Assembly: GCA_920105625.2 (NCBI GenBank)
Contig: OV050031.1
Coordinates: 79,431,995-79,495,994, forward strand
Direction: 5' to 3'
From: Clusia tigrina
Taxonomy: Eukaryota > Arthropoda > Insecta > Diptera > Clusiidae
DNA length: 64,000 bases
This document shows, one piece after another, positions 34,996-47,571 of this stretch. The notes below the pieces were generated by a model. It searched no databases, had not been told where the DNA came from, and saw only the letters and a program-made list of their open reading frames with translations. Each line of letters begins with the position of its first letter. The first letter of the stretch is position 1. The translations under genes were made by a program, and so were the position numbers.

Positions 34996-37979
34996 TCTGG
35001 TGCCTTCGCTATGCCTGTATCAACCCCTATCAGCTTCTCTGTAGGCGTGTCAGTCTCTGCCGCGTCTCTGTAGGCGTGTCAGTCTCTGCCGCTGTTGATT
35101 GGGGGGTCTGCTGCCTTCTCGATGCCTATATCTACCCCTGTCTGCCTCAGTCGGCGTCTTAGTCGACGTCGCAGCCTCTGTCAGCATCTCTGTTGGCGTC
35201 TCATTCGATGCCGCTGTCGATTGGGGGTCTGCTGCCTTCTCTATGCTTATTACTACCCCTATCTGACTCAATCGGCGTCTCAGTCGGCGTCGCAGCCTCC
35301 GTCAGCGTCTCTGTAGGCGTGTCAGTCTCTGCCGCTGTTGATTGGGGGGTCTCCTGCCTTCTCTATTCCTATGTATACCCCTATCTGCCTAAGTCGGCGT
35401 CTCTGTATGCGTCTCAGTCGCTGCCGCTCTCGATTGGGAGGGTCTGCTGCTTTCTCTATGCCTATGTCTACCCAGATCTGCCTCAGTCGGCGTCGCAGCC
35501 CCTGTCAGTATTTCTGTAGGCGTCTCAGCCGTTGCCGCTGTCTATTGGGTGAATCTTCTGCGTTCTCTATGCCTATATCTACCCCTATCTGCCTCAGTCG
35601 GCATCTCAGTCGGCGTCGCAGCCTCTGTTAGCGCCTCTGTAGGCGTCTCAGTCGCTGCCGTTGAGGATTGAGGGTCTGCTGCCTTCTCTATGCCTATATC
35701 TAACCCTATCTGCCTCAGTCGGCGTCTCAGTCGGCGTCGAAGCCTCTTTCAGCGCCTCTGTAGGCATCTCTGTAGGCGTCTCTGTAGGCGTCTCAGTCTC
35801 TGCCGCTAACGATTGGGGGTGTGCTGCCTTCTCCATGCCTATTACTACCCCTATCTGACTCAATCGGCGTCTCAGTCGGCGTCGCAGCCTCCGTCAGCGT
35901 CTCTGTAGGCGTGTCAGTCTCTGCCGCTGTGGATTGGGGGGTCTCCTGCCTTCTCTATTCCTATGTATACCCCTATCTGCCTCAGTCGGCGTGTCAGTCG
36001 GCGTCGCAGCCTCTGTCAGCGTCACTGTAGCCGTCTCAGCCGTTGCCGCTTTCTATTGGGTGAGTCTTCTGCCTTCTCTATGCCTATATCTACCCCTATC
36101 TGAATCAGTCGGCGTCTCAGTCGGCGTCGCAGCCTCTGTTAGCGTATCTGTAGGCGTCTCAGTCGCTTCCGCAGTCGATTGGGGGTCTGCTGCCTTCTCT
36201 ATGCCTATATCTAACAATATCTGCCTCAATCGGCGTATCAGTCGGCGTCGAAGCCTTTTTCAACGCCTCTGTAGGCATCTCTGTAGGCGTCTCTGTAGGC
36301 GTCTCAGTCTCTGCCGCTAACGATTGGGGGTCTGCTGCCTTCTCCATGCCTCTATCTGGCCCTATCTGCCTCAGTCGGCGTCTCAGTCGACGTCGCAGCC
36401 TCTGTCAGCGTCACTGTAGGCGTCTTAACCGTTGCCGCTATCGATTGGGGTGGTCTGATGCCTTCTCTATGCCTATATCTACCCCTATCTGCCTCAGTCG
36501 GCGTCTCAGTCGACGTCGCAGCCTCTGTCAGCGTCACTGTAGGCGTCTTAACCGTTGCCGCTATCGATTGGGGGTCTGCTGCCTTCTCTATGCCTATATC
36601 TAACAATATCTGCCTCAATCGGCGTATCAGTCGGCGTCGAAGCCTTTTTCAACGCCTCTGTAGGCATCTCTGTAGGCGTCTCTGTAGGCGTCTCAGTCTC
36701 TGCCGCTATCGATTGGGGTGGTCTGATGCCTTCTCTATGCCTATATCTACCCCTATCTGCCTCAGTCGGCGTCTCAGTTGGCGTCGCAGACTCTGTCAGC
36801 GTCTCTGTAGACGTCCCAGTCGTTGCCGCTGTTGATTGGGGGGTCTGCTGCCTTCTCTATGCCTATATCTATCCCTATCTGCCTCAGTAGGTGTCTCAGC
36901 GGGCGTCGCAGCCTCTGTCAGCATCTCTGAAGGCGTCTCAGTCGCTGCCGCTGTCGATTGGGGGGTCTGCTGCCTCCTCTATGCTTATATCTATCCCTAT
37001 CTGCCTCAGTCGGCATCGCAGCCTCTGTTAGCGTCTCTGTAGGCGTCTCAGTCACTGCCGCTATCGATTGGGGGGTCTGCTGCCTTCTGCCTATAGCTAC
37101 CCCTATCTGCCTCAGTCGACGTCTCAGTCGGCGTCACAACCTCTGTCAGCGTCTCTGTAGGTGTCTCAGTCGCTGCCACTGTCGATTGGGGGGTCAACTG
37201 CCTTCTCTTTGCCTATATCTACCCCTATCTGCCTCGGTCGGCGTCTCAGTAGGCGCCGCAGCCTCTGCAAGCGTCTCTGTAGGCGTCTCAGTTGCTCCCG
37301 CTGTCCACTGGTGGGTCTGCTGCCTTCTCTATGCCTATATCTACACCTATCTACCTCAGTCGGCGTCGCAGCCTCTGTCAGCGTCTCTGTAGGCGTCTCA
37401 GTCGCTGCCGCTGCCAATGGGGGGGTTCTGCATTCTCTATGCCTATATCTACCCCAATCTGCCTCAGTCGGCGTCGCAGCCTCTGCCAGCGTCTCTGTCT
37501 GCGTCTCAGTCGCTGCCGCTCTCGATTGGGAGGGTCTGCTGCTTTCTCTATGCCTATGTCTACCCCGATCTGCCTCAGTCGGCGTCGCAGCCCCTGTCAG
37601 CATACCTGTAGGCGTCTCAGCCGTTGCCGCTGTCTATTGGGTGAGTCTTCTGCCTTCTCTATGCCTATATCTACCCCTATCTGCCTCAGTCGACGTCTCA
37701 GTCGGCGTCGCAGCCCCTGTCAGCGTCTCTGTAGGCGTCTCAGTCGCTGCCGCTGCCAATGGGGGGGTTCTGCCTCCTCTATGCTTATATCTATTCCTAT
37801 CTGCCTCAGTCGGCATCGCAGCCTCTGTTAGCGTCTCTGTAGGCGTCTCAGTCACTGCCGCTATCGATTGGGGGGTCTGCTGCCTTCTGCCTATAGCTAC
37901 CCCTATCTGCCTCAGTCGGCGTCGCAGCCCATGTCAGCGTCTCTGTAGGCGTCTCAGTCGCTGCCGCTTTCGATTGGTT

Positions 37980-37995
37980 GGGGGGGGGGGGGGGG
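37980..37995 (+). repeat. G homopolymer, 16 bases
   Basis: Follows GATTGGTT and precedes TCTGGTGCCTTCGC. Confidence 0.93.
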
Positions 37996-38226
37996 TCTGG
38001 TGCCTTCGCTATGCCTGTATCTACCCCTATCAGCTTCTCTGTAGGCGTGTCAGTCTCTGCCGCGTTTCTGTAGGCGTGTCAGTCACTGCCGCTGTTGATT
38101 GGGGGGTCTGCTGCCTTCTCGATGCCTATATCTACCCCTGTCTGCCTCAGTAAGCGTCTCAGCCGGCGTCGCAGCCTCTGCCAGCGTCTCTGTAGGCGTC
38201 TCAGTCGCTGCCGCTTTCGATTGGTT

Positions 38227-38239
38227 GGGGGGGGGGGGG
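38227..38239 (+). repeat. G homopolymer, 13 bases
   Basis: Follows GATTGGTT. It lies only about 230 bp after the previous long run and precedes a full-length monomer. Confidence 0.93.
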
Positions 38240-40165
38240 TCTGGTGCCTTCGCTATGCCTATATCTACCCCTATCTGCCTCAGTCGGCGTCTCAGTCGGC
38301 GTCGAAGCCTCTTTCAGCGTATCTGTAGGCGTCTCAGTCTCTGCCGTTATCGATTGGGGAATCTGCTGCTTTCTCTATGCCTATATTTTCCCCTATCTGC
38401 CTCAGTCGGCGTCTCAGTCGACGTCGCAGCCTCTGTCAGCATCTCTGTTGGCGTCTCAGTCGCTGCCGCTGTCGATTGGGGGTCTGCTGCCTTCTCTATG
38501 CCTATATATACCCCTATCTGCCTCAATCGGCGTCTCAGTCGGCGTCGCAGCCTCCGTCAGTGTCTCTGTAGGCGTGTCAGTCTCTGCCGCTGTTGATTGG
38601 GGGGTCTGCTGCCTTCTCTATTCCTATGTATACCCCTATCTGCCTCAGTCGGCGTGTCAGTCGGCGTCGCAGTCTCTGTCAGCGTCTCTGTATGCGTCTC
38701 AGTCGCTGCCGCTCTCGATTGGGAGGGTCTGCTGCTTTCTCTATGCCTATGTCTACCCCGATCTGCCTCAGTCGGCGTCGCAGCCCCTGTCAGTATTTCT
38801 GTAGGCGTCTCAGCCGTTGCCGCTGTCTATTGGGTGAGTCTTCTGCGTTCTCTATGCCTATATCTACCCCTATCTGCCTCAGTCGGCATCTCAGTCGGCG
38901 TCGCAGCCTCTGTTAGCGCCTCTGTAGGCGTCTCAGTCGCTGCCGTTGTGGATTGGGGGTCTGCTGCCTTCTCTATGCCTATATCTAACCCTATCTGCCT
39001 CAGTCGGCGTCTCAGTCGGCGTCGAAGCCTCTTTCAGCGCCTCTGTAGGCTTCTCTGTAGGCGTCTCTGTAGGCGTCTCAGTCTCTGCCGCTATCGATTG
39101 GGGGTCTGCTGCCTTCTCCATGCCTCTATCTACCCCTATCTGCCTCAGTCGGCGTCTCAGTCGGCGTCGCAGCCTCTGTCAGCGTTACTGTAGGCGTCTT
39201 AACCGTTGCCGCTATCGATTGGGGTGGTCTGATGCCTTCTCTATGCCTATATCTACCCCTATCTGCCTAAGTCGGCGTCTCAGTCGGCGTCGCAGCCCCT
39301 GTCAGCGTCTCTGTAGGCGTCCCAGTCGCTGCCGCTGTTGATTCAGGGGTCTGCTGCCTTCTCTATGCCTATATCTACCCCTATCTGCCTCAGTAGGCGT
39401 CTCAGCCGGCGTCGCAGCCTCTGCCAGCGTCCCTGTAGGCGTCTCAGTCTCTGCCGCTGTCGATTGGGGGGTCTGCTGCCTTCTCTATTCTTATATCTAC
39501 CCCTATCTGCCTCAGTCGGCGTCTCAGTCGGCGTCGCAGAATCTGTCAGCGTCTCTGTAGGCGTCCCAGTCGCTGCCGCTGTTGATTGGGGGGTCTGCTG
39601 CCTTCTCTATGCCTATATCTATCCCTATCTGCCTCAGTAGGTGTCTCAGCGGGCGTCGCAGCCTCTGTCAGCATCTCTGTAGGCGTCTCAGTCGCTGCCG
39701 CTGTCGATTGGGGGGTCTGCTGCCTCCTATATGCCTATATCTACCCCTATCTGCCTCAGTTGGCATCGCAGCCTCTGTTAGCGTCTCTGTAGGCGTCTCA
39801 GTCACTGCCGCTATCGATTGGGGGGTCAGCTGCCTTCTGCCTATAGCTACCCCTATCTGCCTCAGTCGACGTCTCAGTCGGCGTCACAGCCTCTGTCAGC
39901 GTCCCTGTAGGTGTCTCAGTCGCTGCCACTGTCGATTGGGGGGTCAACTGCCTTCTCTTTGCCTATATCTACCCCTATCTGCCTCGGTCGGCGTCTCAGT
40001 AGCCGCAGCCTCTGCAAGCGTCTCTGTAGGCGTCTCAGTTGCTCCCGCTGTCCACTGGTGGGTCTGCTGCCTTCTCTATGCCTATATCTACACCTATCTA
40101 CCTCAGGCGGCGTCGCAGCCTCTGTCAGCGTCTCTGTAGGCGTCTCAGTCGCTGCCGCTGCCAAT

Positions 40166-40181
40166 GGGGGGGGGGGGGGGG
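40166..40181 (+). repeat. G homopolymer, 16 bases (CCAATG type)
   Basis: Follows GCTGCCAAT and is joined to TTCTGCCTTCGC, a hybrid of the CCAATG and truncated-monomer contexts. Confidence 0.93.
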
Positions 40182-41602
40182 TTCTGCCTTCGCTATGCCT
40201 GTATCTACCCCTATCAGCTTCTCTGTAGGCGTGTCAGTCTCTGCCGCGTCTCTGTAGGTGTGTCAGTCTCTGCCGCTGTTGATTGGGGGGTCTGCTGCCT
40301 TCTCGATGCCTATATCTACCCCTGTCTGCCTCAGTCGGCGTGTCAGTCGGCGTCGCAGCCTCTGTCAGCGTCTCTGTATGCGTCTCAGTCGCTGCCGCTC
40401 TCGATTGGGAGGGTCTGCTGCTTTCTCTATGCCTATGTCTACCCAGATCTGACTCAGTCGGCGTCGCAGCCCCTGTCAGTATTTCTGTAGGCGTCTCAGC
40501 CGTTGCCGCTGTCTATTGGGTGAGTCTTCTGCGTTCTCTATGCCTATATCTACCCCTATCTGAATCAGTCGGCGTCTCAGTCGGCGTCGCAGCCTCTGTT
40601 AGCGTCTCTGTAGGCGTCTCAGTCGCTGCCGCTGTGGATTGGGGGTCTGCTGCCTTCTCTATGCCTATATCTAACCCTATCTGCCTCAGTCGGCGTCTCA
40701 GTCGGCGTCGAAGCCTCTTTCAGCGCCTCTGTAGGCATCTCTGTAGGCGTCTCTGTAGGCGTCTCAGTCTCTGCCGCTATCGATTGGGGGGTCTGCTGCC
40801 TTCTCCATGCCTATATCTACCCCTATCTGCCTCAGTCGGCGTCGCAGCCTCTGTCAGCGTCACTGTAGCCGTCTCAGCCGTTGCTGCTTTCTATTGGGTG
40901 AGTCTTCTGCCTTCTCTATGAAAATATCTACCCCTATCTGAATCAGTCGGCGTCTCAGTCGGCGTCGCAGCCTCTGTTAGCGTCTCTGTAGGCGTCTCAG
41001 TCGCTTCCGCTGTCGATTGGGGGTCTGCTGCCTTCTCTATGCCTATATCTAACCCTATCTGCCTCGGTCGGCGTCTCAGTCGGCGTCGCAGACTCTGTCA
41101 GCGTCTCTGTAGGCGTCCCAGTCGCTGCCGCTGTTGATTGGGGGGTCTACTGCCTTCTCTATGCCTATATCTACCGCTATCTGCCTCAGAAGGTGTCTCA
41201 GCGGGCGTCGCAGCCTCTGTCAGCATCTCTGTAGGCGTCTCAGTCGTTGCCGCTGTCGATTGCGGGGTCTGCTGCCTCCTCTATGCCTATATCTACCCCT
41301 ATCTGCCACAGTCGGCATCGCAGCCTCTGTTAGCGTCTCTGTAGGCGTCTCAGTCACTGCCGCTATCGATTGGGGGGTCTTCTGCCTTCTCTATGCCAAT
41401 ATCTACCCCTATCTGAATCAGTCGGCGTCTCAGTCGGCATCGCAGCCTCTGTCAGCGTCTCTGTAGGCGTCTCAGTCGCTCCCGCTGTCCATTGGTGGGT
41501 CTGCTGGCTTCTCTATGCCTATATCTACACCTATCTACCTCAGTCGGCGTCGCAGCCTCTGTCAGCGTCTCTGTAGGTGTCTCAGTCGCTGCCGTTGCCA
41601 AT

Positions 41603-41616
41603 GGGGGGGGGGGGGG
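41603..41616 (+). repeat. G homopolymer, 14 bases (CCAATG type)
   Basis: Follows GTTGCCAAT and precedes TTCTGCATTCTC. Confidence 0.93.
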
Positions 41617-42236
41617 TTCTGCATTCTCTATGCCTATATCTACCCCTATCGTCCTGAGTCGGCGCCTCAGTCGGCGTCGCAGCCTCTGTCAGCGTCTCTG
41701 TCTGCGTCTCAGTCGCTGCCGCTCTCGATTGGGAGGGTCTGCTGCTTTCTCTATGCCTATGTCTACCCCGATCTGCCTCAGTCGGCGTCGCAGCCCCTGT
41801 CACAATTTCTGTAGGCGTCTCAGCCGTTGCCGCTGTCTATTGGGTGAGTCTTCTGCCTTCTCTATGCCTATATCTACCCCTATCTGTCTCAGTCGGCGTC
41901 TCAGTCGGCGTCGCAGCCCCTGTCAGCGTCTCTGTAGGCCTCTCAGTCGCTGTCGCTGCCGATTGGGGTGGTCTGATGCCTTCTCTAGGCCGCTATCGAT
42001 TGGGGGGTCTGCTGCCTTCTGCCTATAGCTACCCCTATCTGCCTCAGTCGGCGTCTCAGTCGGCGTCGCAGCCCCTGTCAGCGTCTCTGTAGACGTCTCA
42101 GTCGCTGCCGCTGTCGATTGGGGGTCTGCTGCCTTCTCTATGCCTATATCTACCCCTATCTGCCTCAATCGGCGTCTCAGTCGGCGTCGCAGCCTCCGTC
42201 AGCGTCTCTGTAGGCGTGTCAGTCTCTACCGCTGTT

Positions 42237-42707
42237 GATTGGGGGTCTGCTGCCTTCTCGATGCCTATATCTACAACTGTCTGCCTCAGTAAGCGTCTCA
42301 GCCGGCGTCGCAGCCTCTGACAGCGTCTCTGTAGGCGTCTCAGTCGCTGCCGCTTTCGATTGGTTGGGGGGGGGGGGGGTCTGGTGCCTTCGCTATGCCT
42401 GTATCTACCCCTATCAGCTTCTCTGTAGGCGTGTCAGTCTCTGCCGCTGTCATTTGGGGGGTCTGCTGCTTCCTCTATGCCCATATCTACCCCTATCTGC
42501 CTCAGTCGGCATCGCAGCCTCTGTTAGCGACTCTGTAGGCATCTCTGTAGGCGTCTCTGTAGGCATCTCAGTCTCTGCCGCGGTCGATTGGGGGGTCTGC
42601 TGCCTTCTCTATTCCTATGTGTACCCCGATCTGCCTCAGTCGGCGTGTCAGTCGGCGTCGCAGCCTCTGTCAGCGTCTCTGTTGGCGTCCCAGTCGCTGC
42701 CGCTGTT
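42237..42707 (+). repeat. Local tandem duplication, copy a (471 bp)
   Basis: The stretch from GATTGGGGGTCTGC through a CTACAACTGTCTGCC monomer, a 14-G run (42366-42379), CATTTGGGGGGTC and CCCATATCTACCCC recurs 471 bp downstream. It forms a direct tandem pair with 42708-43312. Confidence 0.88.
42366..42379 (+). repeat. G homopolymer, 14 bases
   Basis: Lies in copy a of the 471-bp tandem duplication. Confidence 0.93.
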
Positions 42708-43312
42708 GATTGGGGGTCTGCTGCCTTCTCGATGCCTATATCTACAACTGTCTGCCTCAGTAAGCGTCTCAGCCGGCGTCGCAGCCTCTGACAGCGTCTC
42801 TGTAGGCGTCTCAGTCGCTGCCGCTTTCGATTGGTTGGGGGGGGGGGGGTCTGGTGCCTTCGCTATGCCTGTATCTACCCCTATCAGCTTCTCTGTAGGC
42901 GTGTCAGTCTCTGCCGCTGTCATTTGGGGGGTCTGCTGCTTCCTCTATGCCCATATCTACCCCTATCTGCCTCAGTCGGCATCGCAGCCTCTGTTAGCGT
43001 CTCTGTAGGCATCTCTGTAGGCGTCTCTGTAGGCATCTCAGTCTCTGCCGCTCTCGATTGGGAGGGTCTGCTGCTTTCTCTATGCCTATAACTAACCCTA
43101 TCTGCCTCAGTCGGCGTCGAAGCCTCTTTCAGCGCCTCTGTAGGCATCTCTGTAGGCGTCTCTGTAGGCATCTCAGTCTCTGCCGCGGTCGATTGGGGGG
43201 TCTGCTGCCTTCTCTATTCCTATGTGTACCCCGATCTGCCTCAGTCGGCGTGTCAGTCGGCGTCGCAGCCTCTGTCAGCGTCTCTGTAGGCGTCCCAGTC
43301 GCTGCCGCTGTT
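42708..43312 (+). repeat. Local tandem duplication, copy b (605 bp)
   Basis: This second copy is longer because it contains one additional long monomer (about 134 bp, near 43050-43185) of the TCTGTAGGCATC type. Its G run (42837-42849) is 13 long against 14 in copy a, while nearby bases are unchanged. This is a direct example of G-run length changing between young duplicates. Confidence 0.86.
42837..42849 (+). repeat. G homopolymer, 13 bases
   Basis: Lies in copy b of the 471-bp tandem duplication, one G shorter than copy a. Confidence 0.93.
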
Positions 43313-44199
43313 GATTGGGGGGTCTGCTGCCTTCTCTATGCCTATATCTACCCCTATCTGCCTCAGTAGGTGTCTCAGCGGGCGTCGCAGCCTCTGTCAG
43401 CATCTCTGTAGGCGTCTCAGTCGCTGCCGCTGTCGATTGGGGGGTCTGCTGCTGCCTCTATGCCCATATCTACCCCTATCTGCCTCAGTCGGCATCGCAG
43501 CCTCTGTTAGCGTCTCTGTAGGCGTCTCAGTCACTGCCGCTATCGATTGGGGGGTCTGCTGCCTTCTGCCTATAGCTACCCCTATCTGCCTCAGTCGATG
43601 TCTCAGTCGGCGTCGCAGCCTCTGTCAGCGTCTCTGTAGGTGTCTCAGTCGCTGCCACTGTCGATTGGGGTGTCAGCTGCCTTCTCTTTGCCTATATCTA
43701 CCCCTCTCTGCCTCGGTCGGCGTTTCAGTAGGCGCCGCAGCCTCTACAAGCGTCTCTGTAGGCGTCTCAGTCGCTCCCGCTGTCCACTGGTGGGTCTGCT
43801 GCCTTCTCTATGCCTATATCTACACTTATCTACCTCAGTCGGCGTCGCAGCCTCTGTCAGCGTCTCTGTAGGCGTCTCAGTCGCTGCCGTTGCCAATGGG
43901 GCGGGGGGGATTCTGCATTCTCTATGCCTATATCTACCCTATGCCTATGTCTACCCCGATCTGCCTCAGTCGGCGTCGCAGCCCCTGTCAGCATTTCTGT
44001 AGGCCTCTCAGTCGCTGTCGCTGCCGATTGGGGTGGTCTGATGCCTTCTCTATGCCGCTATCGATTGGGGGGTCTGCTGCCTTCTGCCTATAGCTACCCC
44101 TATCTGCCTCAGTCGGCGTCTCAGTCGGCGTCGCAGCCCCTGTCAGCGTCTCCGTAGGCGTCTCCGTCGCTGCCGCTGTCGATTGGGGGTCTGCTGCCT
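43313..44199 (+). repeat. Satellite monomers, block-A-like
   Basis: Contains the GTCAGCTGCC, TCCACTGGTGGGTC and CCAATGGGGCGGGGGGG series; the G run here is interrupted by a C at 43902. A shortened unit follows, where CTATATCTACCC is joined to CTATGCCTATGTC near 43937, and then a 37-bp mini-monomer at 44026-44062. No gene is present. Confidence 0.8.
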
Positions 44200-45500
44200 T
44201 ATCTATGCCTATATCTACCCCTATCTGCCTCAATCGGCGTCTCAGTCGGCGTCGCAGCCTCTGTCAGCGTCTCTGTATGCGTCTCAGTCGCTGCCGCTCT
44301 CGATTGGGAGGGTCTGCTGCTTTCTCTATGCCTATATCTAACCCTATCTACCTCAGTCGGCGTCTCAGTCGGCGCCGAAGCCTCTTTCAGCGCTTCTGTA
44401 GGCATCTCTGTAGGCGTCTCTGTAGGCATCTCAGTCTCTGCCGCAATCGATTTTGAGGTCTGCTGCCTTCTCCATGCCTATATCTACCCCTATCTGCCTC
44501 AGTCGGCGTCTCAGTCGGCGTCGCAGGCTCTGTCAGCGTCACTGTAGGCGTCTCAGCCGTTGCCGCTGTCGATTGGGTGAGTCTTCTGCCTTCTCCTTGC
44601 CTATATCTACCCCTATCTGCCTCATTATGCGCCTCAGTCGACGTCGCAGGCTCTGTCAGCGTCTCTGTAGGCGTCTCAGTCGCTGCCGCGGTCGATTGAG
44701 GGGGTCTGCTGCCTTCTCTATGTCTATATCTGCCCCTATCTGCCTCAGTCGGCGTCGCAGACTCTGTCAGCGTCTCTGTAGGCGTCTCAGTCGCTGCCTT
44801 CTCTATGCCCATATGTACCCCTATCTGCCTCAGTCGGCGTCTCAGTCGGCGTCGCAGCCTCTATCAGCGTCTCTCTTGTCGTCTCCGTCGCAGCCTCTCT
44901 CGATTGGGTGGGTCTGATGCTTTCTCTATGCCTATATTTGCCTTTATCTGCCTCAGTCGGCGTCTCAGTCGGCGTCGAAGCCTCTTTCAGCGTCTCTGTA
45001 GGCGTCTCAGTCGCTGCCGCCGTCGATTGGGGGTCTGCTGCCTTCTCTGTGCCTATATCTAGCCCTATCAGCTTGAGTCGGCGTCTCAGTCGGCGTCGCA
45101 GCCTCTGTCAGTGTCTCTGTAGGCCTCTCAGTCGCTGTCGCTGCCGATTAGGGTGATCTGATGCCTTCTCTATGCCTATATCTACCCCTATCTGCCTCAG
45201 TCGGCGTCTCAGTCGGCGTCGAAGCCTCTTTCAGCGTCTCTGTAGGCGTCTCAGTCTCTGCCGTTATCGATTGGGAAACCTGCTGCTTTCTCTATGCCTA
45301 TATTTTCCCCTATTTGCCTCAGTCGGCGTCTCAGTCGGCGTCTCAGTCGACGTCGCAGCCTCTGTCAGCATCTCTGTAGGCGTCTCAGTCGCTGCCGCTG
45401 TCGATTGGGGGTCTGCTGCTTTCTCTATGCCTATGTCTACCCCTATCTGCCTCAATCGGCGTCTCAGTCGGCGTCGCAGCCTCCGTCAGCGTCTCTGTAG
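44200..45500 (+). repeat. Dispersed sub-block D1
   Basis: D1 is a run of monomers with CAATCGATTTTGAGG, GGGTGAGTCTTCTGCC, CTCATTATGCGCC, GTCTATATCTGCCCC and CCCATATGTACCCC. It recurs at 50041-51100 (offset 5687) and at about 61600-62345 (offset close to 17400). Partial copies lie at about 46830-47290 and 63430-63640. It includes a G-run-less monomer near 44794. Confidence 0.82.
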
Positions 45501-47521
45501 GCGTGTCAGTCTCTACCGCTGTTGATTGGGGGGTCTGCTGCCTTCTCTATTCCTATGTGTACCCCTATCTGCCTCAGTCGGCGTGTCAGTCGGCGTCGCA
45601 GCCTCTGTCAGCGTCTCTGTATGCGTCTCAGTCGCTGCCGCTCTCGATTGGGAGGGACTGCTGCTTTCTCTATGCCTATGTCTACCCCGATCTGCCTCAG
45701 TCGGCGTCGCAGCCCCTGTCAGTATTTCTGTAGGCGTCTCAGCCGTTGCCGCTGTCTATTGGGTGAGTCTTCTGCGTTCTCTATGCCTAAATCTACCCCT
45801 ATCTTCCTCAGTCGGCGTCTCAGTCGGCGTCGCAGACTCTGTCAGCGTCTCTGTAGGCGTCTCAGTCGCTGCCTTCTCTATGCCCATATCTACCCCTATC
45901 TGCCTCAGTTGGCGTCTCAGTCGGCGTCGCAGACTCTGTCAGCGTCTCTGTAGGCGTCCCAGTCGCTGCCGCTGTTGATTGGGGGGTCTGCTGCCTTCTC
46001 TATGCCTATATCTACCCCTATCTTCCTCAGTAGGTGTCTCAGCGGGCGTCGCAGCCTCTGTCAGCATCTCTGTAGGCGTCTCAGTCGCTGCCGCTGTCGA
46101 TTGGGGGGTCTGCTGCCTCCTCTATGCCTATATCTACCCCTATCTGCCTCAGTCAGCATCGCAGCCTCTGTTAGCGTCTCTGTAGGCGTCTCAGTCACTG
46201 CCGCTATCGATTGGGGGGTCTGCTGCCTTCTGCCTATATCGGCGTGGCAGCCTCTGTCAGCGTCTCTGTAGGTGTCTCAGTCGCTGCCACTGTCGATTGG
46301 GGTGTCAGCTGCCTTCTCTGTGCCTATATCTACCCCTATCTGCCTCGGTCGGCGTCTCAGTAGGCGCCGCAGCCTCTGCAAGCGTCTCTGTAGGCGTCTC
46401 AGTCGCTCCCGCTGTCCACTGGTGGGTCTGCTGCCTTCTCTATGCCTATAGCTACCCCTATCTGCCTCAGTCGGCGTCTCAGTTGGCGTCGCAGCCCCTG
46501 TCAGCGTCTCCGTAGGCGTCTCAGTCGCTGCCGCTCTCGATTGGGAGGGTCTGCTGCTTTCTCTATGCCTATGTCTACCCCGATCTGCCTCAGTCGGCGT
46601 CGCAGCCCCTGTCAGCATTTCTGTAGGCCTCTCAGTCGCTGTCGCTGCCGATTGGGGTGGTCTGATGCCTTCTCTATGCCGCTATCGATTGGGGGGTCTG
46701 CTGACTTCTGCCTATAGCTACCCCTATCTGCCTCAGTCGGCGTCTCAGTTGGCGTCGCAGCCCCTGTCAGCGTCTCCGTAGGCGTCTCAGTCGCTGCCGC
46801 TGTCGATTGGGGGTCTGCTGCCTTCTCTATGCCTATATCTACCCCTATCTGCCTCAATCGGCGTCTCAGTCGGCGTCGCAGCCTCTGTCAGCGTGTCTGT
46901 ATGCGTCTCAGTCGCCGCCGCTCTCGATTGGGAGGGTCTGCTGCTTTCTCTATGCCTATATCTAACCCTATCTGCCTCAGTCGGCGTCTCAGTCGGCGTC
47001 GAAGCCTCTTTCAGCGCTTCTGTAGGCATCTCTGTAGGCGTCTCTGTAGGCATCTCAGTCTCTGCCGCAATCGATTTTGAGGTCTGCTGCCTTCTCCATG
47101 CCTATATCTACCCCTATCTGCCTCAGTCGGCGTCTCAGTCGGAGTCGCAGGCTCTGTCAGCGTCACTGTAAGCGTCTCAGCCGTTGCCGCTGTCGATTGG
47201 GTGAGTCTTCTGCCTTTCTCCTTGCCTATATCTACCCCTATCTGCCTCATTATGCGCCTCAGTCGACGTCGCAGCCTCTGTCAGCGTCTCTCTAGTCGTC
47301 TCCGTCGCAGCCTCTCTCGATTGGGTGGGTCTGCTGCTTTCTCTATGCCTATGTCTACCCCGATCTGCCTCAGTCGGCGTCGCAGCCCCTGTCAGTATTT
47401 CTGTAGGCGTCTCAGCCGGTGCCGCTGTCTATTGGGTGAGTCTTCTGCGTTCTCCATGCCTATATCTACCCCTATCTGCCTCAGTCGGCATCTCAGTCGG
47501 CGTCGAAGCCTTTTTCAACGC

Positions 47522-47571
47522 CTCTGTAGGCATCTCTGTAGGCGTCTCTGTAGGCGTCTCTGTAGGCGTCT
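47522..47571 (+). repeat. 12-bp ladder expansion (four CTGTAGGC-type elements)
   Basis: The second half of the ladder is expanded here: CTCTGTAGGCAT is followed by three CTCTGTAGGCGT elements. Block-A long monomers usually have three. Confidence 0.85.

Larger units (their letters stand above)
34604..42236 (+). repeat. Scrambled zone related to block A
   Basis: Monomer subtypes of block A recur here in a shuffled order. They include the long-G-run monomers (34985, 37980, 38227), GTCAACTGCC, TCCACTGGTGGGTC and CCAATGGGG trios (near 37190-37425 and 39940-40180), GTGAGTCTTCTGCG, and TATTTTCCCC. A monomer group with TCTAACAATATCTGCC and CGGCGTATCAG occurs twice, 389 bp apart (36211 and 36600). 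No gene is present. Confidence 0.82.

Noticed and set aside
37161..38153. 330-codon + strand open frame
   Set aside because: It is satellite translation that passes through several different monomer frames, including G runs translated as poly-Gly. The frame is not conserved in the homologous parts of A1 or A2.
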